Shown here: positions 10,985 through 21,254 of the stretch, piece by piece
How the letters are laid out: every line of letters begins with the position of its first letter
Position numbering within the stretch: the stretch's first letter is position 1
Assembly: GCA_023313575.1 (NCBI GenBank)
Contig: JAJTTP010000002.1
Coordinates: forward strand, 62,001 to 126,000
Direction: 5' to 3'
Source of the DNA: Eutypella sp. D-1
Lineage: Eukaryota > Ascomycota > Sordariomycetes > Xylariales > Diatrypaceae
Length of the DNA stretch: 64,000 nucleotides
The notes under the pieces: generated by a model
What the model was told of the DNA's origin: nothing
Seen by the model: only the letters and a program-made list of their open reading frames with translations
The model's database searches: none
Position numbers and translations under genes: made by a program

Positions 10985-12044
10985 TAACCTGATGACAGTC
11001 TAGTAGAATTCACGCATGATATGGCAATGAATGTCGGCTACAGGATACTATGTGATCATAGTGTTCGCTGCTTCATCCTTTAAAGAGCATCGTGTCCAGA
11101 TATAAACTCGGCTACTCAATCTGCGAAAAGGTTAACAGAACCACATGGAGTGAACAATGATTGAGACTGTGTTAAGAAGCGTTTCAGCCATATCGAATGC
11201 CATACATAAGCCAAGTAACACTGCCAGCATCTCGGCTACCCTGATTTCAAATACTAGTCAAGTTCATTTCTGGGTCCTTTCTTGAAACTTGGAATAGAGG
11301 CCTTCTCGAAAAAAGCCACCTTCATAACGGCCTCTCCGGATTTGAGTAGATGTATATGAGTCTGACGGGCGGGGCCTCATGAACCCTGTTAGAAGCATGC
11401 ATCCCCCGTGCCGTAACCACAACCGGCTGGTCGCAGCAGACAGAACTACTACAGCTGACCTATTTGTGACGCATGACTGGCGCGACGTGCAGCAATGCCT
11501 CTTTGGAGGACCAACTACGTAAGCCATGGATTGGGTAACGAACAATAAGTATTTCAATATCTACACTCGGGAGCCCATGTAACGCTCCTCCCTAGCGAGT
11601 AGCGAAAGGTATCCTCCAAGTCACCCCCACAGAGCGTGGGCCCCATAAAGAGGAGCTCCGCCTCCGCCTCCTCCGCCGCCTCCTCCTCCTTCTCCTCGTC
11701 GCGCTCAGGCTTACAAGTTCGCATACTGGAGCTCCCGAAGGCCTGGCACCTCCTTGACGTTGCCCAAGTAGCATATACGTAGTCAACATGATGCAGATCT
11801 CGATCACCTGCGTCCTAGTCCAGGGCCAACGATTCGTCACGGTATCGCAGACTCAAGCCGAGTCTGGAGACTGCAGATATGTATTCAAAGGCCATATGAA
11901 GAATATATCTAGGCTGGTCTCTCGGGCTTCAAGATAAGATAGGTTGAGATAAAGTCAAGAACCAGCTAAGTTGGACTATAACCCGTGAACCACACATTCC
12001 CCGATTCATACCAGCTGTTGTAACCCTACTACCTCTTAGTCACC

Positions 12045-13317
12045 ATGAATCTGCCCCCCTATACTCCAGCATCCCCTTCCAAGGAGCCTTGTAGGTAGAC
12101 CTATGGTCTCTAGATGACGACCAAAGACTTGCTAGCTAACCCAGGCAACCATAGTGGACTATGTCAAGCTCGTGAACCTCGATCTCTCCAAATTTGATGA
12201 CCCAGTCGGTCGCCAGGAGCTTGCCAGAGAGCTGTACGAGGCCGCTACAGGATACGGATTCTTGACTCTCACAAACCATGGCATCAGCGACGAAGTATAC
12301 CAGCGGCAGATGCAAATCGCTAATGCGGCGATGACTCTGTCGCCTGAGGAGAAGGAGCCTTACGAGGGTGAGTTTTCCTAGCTCGTACACCTTGTGGCAT
12401 CAGTGCAGCTGACACTGGAATTAGTAACGCCCGAGGAGGATGCCAGGGGCTTGTATGTCGGCTACAAGCCGTCCGGACCCCTCGGCCACAAGGGTGGCTT
12501 TCCTAAGCAGTTGGACCACTACAACATCCTCGTCCACGATCCCAAGAATCGCCCGCACCCCGAAATCATCCGGCCCTACATGAAGGAAACGTACGAAGTC
12601 ATGCACTTCATTCGCAACAACATCCTGAAGAAGCTGCTCACGCTCATGGCCATGATCCTTCAGGTTCCCGATGAGGTGGTGCAGGCCACACATGCACCAG
12701 GTGGCTCCAAGACGGAGTACATCCGCTACATGATGTGCGAGCCTCGTCCCAAGGAGGAGAGTGAGAAGTACCGCGACATCTTCCTCTCTGGCCACACCGA
12801 TTGGGGTTCTTGGACATTCCTCTTCTCCCAGCCCATCGCTGCCCTTCAGGTGCTGGATCACACTGACGGTCAGTACCGTTGGGTTGAGCACCAACCTCAT
12901 GGCCTCGTCGTCAACTTCGGCGAGGCTACCGAGCGCCTGACTGGCGGACTCTTCAAGGCAACCATCCACAGAGTGGTCCAGCCTCCCCCGGACCAGCGTC
13001 ACCTGCGCCGCATTGGCGTCATCTACTTTGCTCGTCCCGCAGACGACCGGGAGCTTGTGCCAATCGAAGGCTCACCGCTCCTTGAGAAGATGGGAGCCGA
13101 CAAGCCCATTGACGATAGGGTGTTCTGCATGGCCGATTACCTTGATGCTCGCAAGCACGGATGGAAACGCTATGAGTATGATATTGATCGTCCGGCTGAC
13201 CCCACGAAGCACGCCGACTTCTTTGCCGGGGAGTATCCCGATCCTGAGGGTCATAAGAGTCTAGGAAAATTCGATAATGTGCCAAGAGACGTCTACGTCC
13301 CGAAGATTAAGGCATAG
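12045..13317 (+). CDS. 2-oxoglutarate/Fe(II)-dependent oxygenase (isopenicillin N synthase-like)
   Basis: Non-haem iron oxygenase that hydroxylates, desaturates or cleaves a small molecule with 2-oxoglutarate and O2. Exons 12045-12090, 12155-12367 and 12425-13317 give 383 residues. The DIOX_N segment (YGFLTLTNHGIS) precedes the jelly-roll core. The iron triad is visible as HTD (about His210, Asp212) and the distal His in FKATIHRV (about His268), with the 2-oxoglutarate-binding arginine in the RHLRRIG stretch. The first exon was chosen because the long frame lacks an ATG at its 5' end, while CACCATGAAT at 12,041 with a GTAGGT donor at 12,091 restores frame and a short N-terminus. HxnY of the nicotinate pathway has the same fold and size class; the substrate here is unknown. 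Confidence 0.9.
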
Positions 13318-14589
13318 GGGTGAAAACGTCCCCTACATCGAGTGTGTCAGGTAGTTCTAAATAGGTAGAGGCCTATCATGGTTATGAAACAAAAGATTCC
13401 CACTCCATCACATGCGCATGTTGCATCTTGACCCGGACGTAAATTTATTTCTCCCTCCCTGGTGATCGATGGACTTTTGATGGCGAAGAGGCAGTGCTCC
13501 CTATCTTCAGCTCCCCAATACTGTTTCAATCACATTGTGACTATATCAGAAGACATGTGCCTTGTAGCTAGTAAGGAGCCGCAGATATTCGAAGTAATTA
13601 GGAGGCCGACTGGAATTATCTCGTAGGTCTTGCCGGTACCACCTTGGCACTTTTCGTGTACAGTTCAAGGACAGCATCTCTCCTACTCGTTACGCAGTCC
13701 GCTGCGTTACGCTCCTCAGTTAACTGATACATTTCTACGGCTACGTAGCCATCGGTAACGTAGGAGTATTTCTGGTCAATACAGCAAGGGTCGAGCCGTT
13801 GGATGCCGGGCTCTCATTCCAAAGGAGGCAATCCGGTCGGAATATCTCTTCTACGTCACCGACGACCAATAATGCCCTGTATGAAGTAAGCAATTCAAGA
13901 TAACTAATCTCCAACGGCTATCATGGAGGGGCCGTCTATCAGCGGGAGTATCCAGGGGTTTGCCGTAGATAGCCTGGACGGGGCGATAACTGGGAGGAGC
14001 TCCTCCCAACGGCATACGACGTAGATTTCCGAGGTCGCGGTGTCATTTGGGCGGGATCAGCCCGCATGAAGTCAAAACTTGATGGGCATGTATAGACTGA
14101 GAGACGTGAATACGAACGGGAAGAAAAAGAAAAGTCGCCTGTCAAGTCTCAATGCATAGAAGTTCTCATTGTAATATTGGCTGATATCGAGGATGGGGCT
14201 TCAGGGTATAAGCGGCCCACTTCAAGGAGTTGGTGCGTCAGGGGCCGCGCTACCCCACAAACTTCGTAGTAGTGATTGATAAGAGTCCAAGGATAGCCTG
14301 GCCCTGTGATCTTGCGCAGCAGGCTTAGCTTAGCTGATCAGATTGGAGCTCCCGACCCCTTGGGTTGAGTTGGTCAGCGTTGGACTTGGTGCTTGATATC
14401 AATGTCTGGGCACTGCAGTTGGTCTACCAGACAGACCTGATGCCTGGACCTATATAAAGATGCCCAATTGGTAAACACTGACCTCTATCCAACATGTCAG
14501 GTACCAGGGCTTAAGCACTCGTGACCTAAGTCAAGAGGTCGAGCTCAAGCAGTTCGAATCTCTACGGCACAGCGATTCTCTAAAGCAAA
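13318..14589. other. spacer between oxygenase and MFS transporter genes
   Basis: 1.27 kb without a supported gene. A GGGAGGAGCTCCTCCC palindrome lies near 13,994-14,009, and the MFS promoter with a TATA element lies at the right end. Confidence 0.5.
14451..14458 (+). promoter_or_regulatory. TATA box of the MFS transporter gene
   Basis: TATATAAA lies 132 bases before the start codon at 14,590, a usual distance for a fungal core promoter with a short leader. Confidence 0.5.
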
Positions 14590-16443
14590 ATGCGGTTCCT
14601 TCCTTGGGGCAAGGCCAGGACGGCCGAGCAGAAGCTTGTTTTCAAGTTGGACTTTTTCATCCTCACCTTCTGCTGTGTTGCATATTTCATGTAAGCCTCG
14701 TCGCTATCTACTTCACTCAAAATCGCTTGTTAACCACCAATGATAGGAACTATCTGGACCGGGCAAGCATTACACAGGCCTACGTATCCGGAATGAGGGA
14801 GGACCTTCATTATCAAGGCGCCCAGCTAACAGAGACCACGACTCTCTATGCGGTGGGATATCTCTTGTAGGGCTCCCATTCGCCTTTTCGTATCGAGGAG
14901 CGCCGTCAGACTAACCCACCATCTAGGGGGATTATTCCCAACAACATCTTACTTACCAAGTTCCGGCCGGGAAACTTCTTTCCATTCATGATCACACTGT
15001 GGGCTATGCTCACGATCGCGAACGCCGCCGCCCAGAAACCCCAGGATCTGATGGCTATCCGGTTCTTCCAGGGATATGCCGAGTCGTGCATTTTCGCGGG
15101 GACGCAGTACATCCTCGGCTCTTGGTACACGAAGAAGGAGCTAGGTAAGCGGACCGCCATTTTCACAGCCAGTGGACTAGGTGGTGGGATGTTCGGCGGA
15201 TTCCTTCAGTCCGCGATCCATAAATCGATGCAAGGACTCGCTGGTCTGCCGGGTTGGCGGTGGCTCTACATTGTCAGTATCTCACCAGCTCTCGGCGTTT
15301 TCACTACCCGCGACTAACTCATTCACGGTAGATTGACGGCATTATCACTCTTCCGGTTGCGCTTTATGGATACTTCCTTTTCCCGGACACGCCCGCCACG
15401 ACCAAGGCTCCTTACCTGAGCGAGGAAGAGCGGGAGCTGTCGAGGGCTCGCGTGCCACCTGCCGTAGAGGGTGCCCCTGTGATAAGCAAGTCATTTATCA
15501 AGCTGGTATTCTCCTCGTGGTATTTCTACGGGTTCTGCTTCTTATGGATCCTTGGTAACTGCTCGGAATCATTGGGCAATCAGTCCATCATGAACCTGTA
15601 CATGCAAGGTCATCCAGAAAGAAATTGGTTAGTAAAATGATCATCGAATTCTACGCAGCCCTTATATTGAAGGAGGACGCTAACATATTTCTAGTATGTT
15701 GATACCTTATGTTTCCTCGTGGGGATAATGGCGTATCTTCGAAGTGGAGGGAAAGCGTATGTGACTAGAGAGATAGTGCTAACATGTACCAGACACCGTT
15801 GGCAATCTCAACAACTACCCGACGGGTGTACAGGCCATGGGGATTATGAGTACGCTTTTATGGGCACTTATCACGGATGTAATCGGTAAGAGGTGGGTGT
15901 CCGGCTACTATGTAGCTATCACAGCGATTTGTGTCGGCATCATCCTCCTCATCCCGAGCATGTCAGTAGCGGGTCAGTTCGCGGCATTCTACTGGTCCGG
16001 GACGATCTACTGCATTCAGGCGACGTTCTTTGCCTGGGCTAACGACACTATGCGATATGAGCCGGTTGCCTTCCGGGCTGTCGTCATCGCCTGCATGAAT
16101 TTTGGAGGGAATGTGTTCCAGGCATGGTGGCCACTGGTGTTTTACAGGGCCGATGATGCCCCCAAGTTCACGGTAAGTAACCATAACTCGCTTCCCATCA
16201 TAAGCCCAAAGTCTGCAACCGGCTGCGACCTTCATAGTAACCGGAAAATAGCTGGGTATGGCCGCTATGGTAGGTATAGGCGCCGCCATGGCGATTTGGG
16301 TAACGGCAATGCTTTACATGGAGAGGCGGCACGCTAAACGGCGAGTGCACACCCTTGAGGCCGTCGATACTGCAAGTAATTATGATGGCACCGCTGTTGA
16401 AAGGGTAATTGAGGGTGCAAAGGGGCCGGATAGCAAAGTTTGA
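14590..16443 (+). CDS. MFS transporter, anion:cation symporter family (pantothenate/allantoate type)
   Basis: Proton-coupled uptake of an organic anion across the plasma membrane. Clear exons: 14590-14690, 14747-14866, 14927-15272, 15332 to about 15,627, 15793-16172 and 16252-16443. Family signs are FKLDFFILTFCCVAYFMNYLD, the MFS-like AIRFFQGYAESCIFAGTQYILGSWY, SGLGGGMFGGF, WRWLYIIDGIITLP, NNYPTGVQAMGI and FFAWAND, all aligning with yeast Fen2/fission-yeast Liz1 proteins. The junction between 15,628 and 15,792 is not resolved: donors at 15,628 (phase 2) and 15,632 (phase 0) do not match the phase-1 acceptor before 15,793. A micro-exon, a non-standard site or a real lesion is needed there. The last exon carries the final helix and a short charged tail. 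Substrate is not predictable; HxnZ/HxnP are also MFS members. Confidence 0.82.
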
Positions 16444-16783
16444 CTTCCGAAGCTGTTTTACCGTGTCGCGAACACAGTTCGGATGCAACTAGAGTACCCT
16501 CTCAAAGTGCACCATATTATGATTAAAGCCCTATGTTTTCTAGTTACGTGTAGAAGGTTTTAGAGGTCTGCTTCTACGTATCAATCCACCTCTCCGTTTT
16601 CCTTAGGATTTCAATATTATAAGCGACCTCCTTCCACATAAGTATAGCTAGTAAGCAACTTGAGGGCACCGACTATGAGAGATTGGGCATCTTCTAAGGC
16701 TATTTTCGTGCGCCTTATTTCTAGTGTATCAATGATAACAGTAACCCCATAGCTGGTATCGCATACTCTAGTTAGTACTCTAG
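16444..16783. other. convergent 3' spacer
   Basis: 340 bp between the ends of converging genes. AT-rich, no reading frame of interest. Confidence 0.5.
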
Positions 16784-17838
16784 CTATTCAATGTTATCTC
16801 GCTTCTTGCAGACATCCGACAAAAAATCCAGGCCCGCCTCAGTCCTTATAACACCATACATCGCGCTACTGTCTAATGGCCTATCGCCCATCAACTCCTT
16901 GGCCTTCTGTAGATGCTTCAGTGCAACCTCGCTGACCTCGAGTCTGGTTCCCGCTTCCTCGGCGCAGTTCAGCGCGTGCTTGCCGTCCTTGATGGCAAGC
17001 TGTACATCGAACCCAGCCTTTCCGCCAGGGGAGGGGTAGTAGGCGCCCGTCGTTACTCTCTTTGAATAGCTTTCGATGACGGGACCGAACATGTCGCCCA
17101 GCATCTTCTCGAGGATGGCTGACCCGAGACCTGTCTTCTCGGCGAAGACGTGCGCCTCGCAGATGACTTCCATGAACGAGACGACGACAACGTTGCCGGC
17201 GATCTTGAGGAGGCTCGACTTAGACACTTCATTGCCCATACCAATCACTGAGCGTCCCATGACGCCATTCAAATATGGTGCTATCTTTACGGTAGCTGTC
17301 TCGGGCCCCGCTGTGACGAATATAAGCTTGCCCGCCTCTGCCATGGCCGCCGCGCCAAAAACGGGTGCTCCAGAGAAGTCAGCTTCTATGCAGAATTGAA
17401 TAACGAGTTGAACACACCTGCGACAAACTCCGCACCAGCTTCAGATATCTGCTTAGAGACGGCCACGGATGTATTCGGGTGGACAGTTGAGCAATCCACA
17501 TACACCTTTCCCCCGATCCCAGATGCCACGATCTCGTCGGTCACCTGGAGAAGCACAGCATCGTTGCTGACCTAGACGATGATCAGTTTTTCGCCGCCTA
17601 GACCGAAATCGCCGCGGCTACATACGCAGGAGAAGATAATGTCAGATTTCTTCGCCATGTCGCCAACGGTTTCCGCGGGGACAGCTCCTAGCTCCTTCAG
17701 CGACTCCCCACGGGACAACGTCCGGTTGGTGTAGATCAATGGCGGCGCAGATATGCTAGATAGGTACTTTTGGAGGTTCTTAGACATGCCGAGGCCCATC
17801 GACCCCAGGCCGACCCATCCTACTTGAGTTGCAGCCAT
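16784..17838 (-). CDS. 3-hydroxyisobutyrate dehydrogenase-like reductase (beta-hydroxyacid dehydrogenase family)
   Basis: NAD(P)-dependent interconversion of a beta-hydroxyacid and its semialdehyde, or another imine/semialdehyde reduction. Exons 17626-17838, 17418-17571 and 16784-17385 give 322 residues. Seen: GLGSMG (residues 10-15) in the Rossmann fold, YVDCSTVHP, GAPVFGAAAMAEAGKL, and the catalytic lysine Lys183 in LLKIAGN. The C-terminal helical domain is complete. The second intron would be only 32 bases (17386-17417), or 35 if the next AG is used; without it the frame meets a stop at once. Either choice restores the conserved GAPVFG segment. So this is either an exceptionally short intron or a damaged splice region. 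It is transcribed away from the purine-permease gene. Confidence 0.87.
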
Positions 17839-19323
17839 TTCGTTCGTGATAAGGATGTATGACTCCTAAGTCCTCGAGGATACCTACTCAAGCGGGTGGC
17901 TCTTACCATAATAAATAACAAGAAGCGTCGATGATGGTGACCGAGTGATCGAATCCCGCTCCGATTTATGTCAAGCATCCGAGATTCCGGGGCTCCTCCT
18001 CCTCCTAATGCAAAGTGGGGACACACGGAGTCGGAGCTCCGCCTACGCGCCGCCCGTCCTACATAGGCTCCTAGCAGGATCTAGCTTGCCCAAGAAATTC
18101 CAGAGTTGCCTAACTTGCTAATCTGTAAAAACTACTTAATTAAGATAAATATTATTAAATAAAATAGTAGGGACGCTTCAGTTAGATATACACAAATTTC
18201 AGAGGCCTATATATGATTGACATGAAAAGCCAGCCCAAAAAAAAAATTGTTTTCAGTGTTTCATCTCCCTCATTTCCATCGCTTACAGCGAGCAAGCCTC
18301 AATACATGGAAGCTGAACGAAGGACGTATGTCGCTTTATCTAATAGGCGGCGGATAGCTTGATAACACGCCTAATAGACCCGACTCCATGGATAGCACTA
18401 GGTGACCTTAGCCCCTTTTCTTATCTATTATCTGCCTGCAAGTTCTTATTACCATTTTCAATGTGGAATGAATCATGTTCACAACCTGGAAGTCAAGGGT
18501 CCACGGGTGTTAGAGAACTTACGTGAGCCCTAAGTATGTGCCGTAAGGTTGCATGTGGCAGTCATTTACCGCTTATTCACCTCGCTACGGGGTATTATCT
18601 ATGTAATTTTCTGTCGCATCCATGGGCGACTCCCCCAGCTTTCGCCAATGACCTCGTACCCGTAGAATGTAGAGCGTTAGCAGATGCTCACAGATTTTTG
18701 AGTGGTCTTGTTACGCGAATACCAGGATGCTGTGGAAGCCCACCCCCTTGTCTCCTAAGTCTTTTAAGAGCTCTAGTCCTTTATCAAATGGACCGGCATG
18801 ATGCCTCCACAACTCCCCACGTCGACGATGCACCTCATTGGGTGGGCTTGTCAGGGTAAAGGGGAAGCTAAAAGATAAGGAAAGGATTATCTTCGTCGTT
18901 ATCAACTTGACCAGAGCTTAGACGATAGGAGGCGTTTCGCGGGTTTTTGGGACTGCCAAACTCCATCCTGGGAAGGATAATTAATAATCCAGCTTCATCT
19001 TTTAGGATAGACGCTGCGATCTTCGGAGTTGTTCATTAATACCTAGACTGTTCTCTGACGTACAAAACGACATCGTTTCGCACGCACGTATAAAACCACA
19101 TATATTTGACGATGTCTCGTTGATTCCAGGTGTGGCTGACCCCCTTGTTGCTTCCTGTCGAGTGCTGTCCACGGGTACTTCTCCGTCAGCATCAGCTACC
19201 GCCAGAGGTAAAGCGGCGCGAACTCGGACCGCATAGTTATATATCCATTTCCATACAACATTAATTCACGTCGACATTCCAATCGCCACAATTATCACTA
19301 GCTAGCGCCGTGGAATCGGCAGT
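17839..19323. promoter_or_regulatory. divergent intergenic region before the purine permease gene
   Basis: 1.5 kb with no supported gene. An AT-rich patch lies at 18,120-18,200, and a CTCC-rich segment with a GTCGGAGCTCCGCC core near 18,029-18,042 resembles the one near 11,650. Small open frames at 18,536-18,905 overlap on both strands and show no family signature. Confidence 0.45.
19089..19095 (+). promoter_or_regulatory. possible TATA element of the purine permease gene
   Basis: TATAAAA about 230 bases before the start codon. Acceptable for a fungal promoter with a longer leader, but not proven. Confidence 0.35.
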
Positions 19324-21254
19324 ATGGACGAGGATCAGGGACCGTCTCAGATCGTGCCTCATAATGCAGCACCGAAACGAGGTACGGGGATGAGTGCCCG
19401 GCTCAACAGCATCAAGAAGACCTTCTTCACGAAAGAGGGTCTGTTAGGCGACTATGACTACGGCTTCCTTTTCCGGCCAAATCTGCCCTTTATGAAGAAG
19501 CAGAAGCAACCACTGCTATTCTTTGGGCTTAATCACAGGATGCCAGTCGTGCTGGCTTTGCTGCTCGGACTTCAACATGCATTAGCCATGCTCGCCGGCG
19601 TCATCACCCCTCCGCTCCTTATGTCGGGCACGAGCGGTGTCAATCTCCCTACCGACATGCAGCAGTACCTCGTCTCTACTGCTCTCATCGTATCCGGAAC
19701 TCTCACCATCATCCAAATCACAAGGTTCCACATATTCAAGACTCCGTGAGTAGCTCTCTCATACCTACAGTTCCGCGACTAAACAGTGAACGTGAACCTC
19801 ATTTTCTACATCTTAGATACTACATCGGAACCGGTCTGGTCTCAGTTGTCGGCATCTCCTTCTCCATCATCCCCGTCGCCTCGGGGGCATTCGCCCAGAT
19901 GTACGCCAACGGATTCTGTCCTGTTGATTCGGATGGTACGAAGCTGCCTTGCCCAGACGCTTATGGGGCTCTGCTGGGGACTTGCGCGGTATGCGCCCTG
20001 CTTGAGGTCTTAATAGCGTTCTTGCCGCCGAAAGTCATGTTGAAGATCTTCCCTCCGATAGTGACGGGACCCACGGTCATGGTATGCACTTCTCCCTCCC
20101 TTGGACCCCAATGCGCTGTGGGCCCAATATAAGCTAACATAACATAGCTTATCGGGCTCTCGCTGATCGAGAGCGGGTTCAAGAACTGGGCCGGGGGTAG
20201 CGGGCCGTGCGCGGATGCTGAGCCGGCCGAGTTCTTCGCCCTGTGCCCGAATGTCGGGGCTCCCCACGCTCTGCCCTGGGGTTCGCCCGAGTATCTCGGC
20301 TTGGGATTTTCCGTTTTCCTCACCATTATCCTTTGTGAGCGCTTCGGAGCTCCCATTATGAAGTCGACCAGCGTAATCATTGGCTTACTGGTAGGCTGTA
20401 TCATCGCCGCCGCTACGGGGTACTTTGACCGCAGTGGGATAGACGCGGCACCAGCCGTGTCATTCATATGGGTCAATACTTTCAAACTTACCGTCTATGG
20501 ACCGCTTGTGCTACCCGTCATGGCCGTCTTCATCATCTGCGCATGCGAAGCCATCGGAGACATCACGGCGACGTGTGACGTATCCCGGCTCGAGGTGGAA
20601 GGGCGGACCTACGAGTCCCGAATCCAGGGCGGCGTGCTCGCGGACGGCCTGAACGGGATCCTCGCGGCACTCATGACCATCACGCCCGTGACGACGTTCG
20701 CGCAGAACAACGGCGTCATCGCGCTGACTCGGTGCGCTAACCGCACCGCCGGCTTCTGCTGCTGCTTCTTCCTCATCCTCATGGGCGTCTTCGCCAAGAT
20801 CGGCGCCAGTCTAGTTGCTATCCCTTCCGCGGTGCTTGGTGGAATGACCACTTTCTTGTTCTGCTCCGTCGCTGTCTCAGGCATTGCCATAATCGCGCGC
20901 GGCGTGCCCTTCAACCGCCGCAACCGGTTTATCCTGACGGCAGGTCTGGCCATCGGCTACGGCGCCACGCTGGTACCGACCTATTTCTCTCGCGTCTTCT
21001 CGTATGGTGGGGATAATAGAGGTCTACGCGGGTTCCTCGACGCCATCGAGCTAGTTATGGAGACGGGTTTTGCCGTCACCGCCCTCGTCACCATGGCCCT
21101 CAATCTCTCCCTCCCGGCCGAGATCGAGGAGACTGACGAGAGGCTCGTCGAAGCCGGCGAGCCGGTGCGCAGCAAGAAGTCTACGGACAATAACCGCAGT
21201 GACGACGAGGTCAGGGTGCCTTCCGCAGAGCAGGATTTCTATAAACAGCAGTAG
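19324..21254 (+). CDS. uric acid/xanthine permease (NAT/NCS2 family, UapA/UapC type)
   Basis: Proton symporter for uric acid and xanthine in the plasma membrane. Exons 19324-19745, 19817-20081 and 20148-21254 give 597 residues, close to UapA. Family residues are present: the QH motif in the first helix (LQHALAML, about 83-85), the conserved glutamate in CEAIGD (Glu363), ESRIQGG, and the NAT signature QNNGVIALTR (about 415-424), which lines the substrate site in UapA. The spacing between Glu363 and the signature matches UapA (Glu356, Gln408). The cytosolic C-terminal tail is acidic and Ser/Lys-rich, suited to ubiquitin-controlled endocytosis. It diverges from the hydroxyacid dehydrogenase gene. 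In Aspergillus such permeases respond to purine induction and nitrogen repression; no such sites were confirmed here. Confidence 0.96.

Larger units (their letters stand above)
10423..12044. promoter_or_regulatory. divergent intergenic region between regulator and oxygenase genes
   Basis: 1.6 kb with no supported gene. It contains two short perfect hairpins (10890-10912 and 10959-10984), a CTCC/CCGCCT-rich pyrimidine tract near 11,650-11,705 with a GGAGCTCC core, and a weak retroelement-like reading region on the minus strand near 11,040-11,250. Both flanking promoters must be here. The size is large for a fungal divergent promoter and suggests inserted sequence. Confidence 0.45.

Noticed and set aside
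14541..14575. GTTCGAATC resembling a tRNA B box
   Set aside because: No matching T-stem, acceptor stem or A box at the right spacing.
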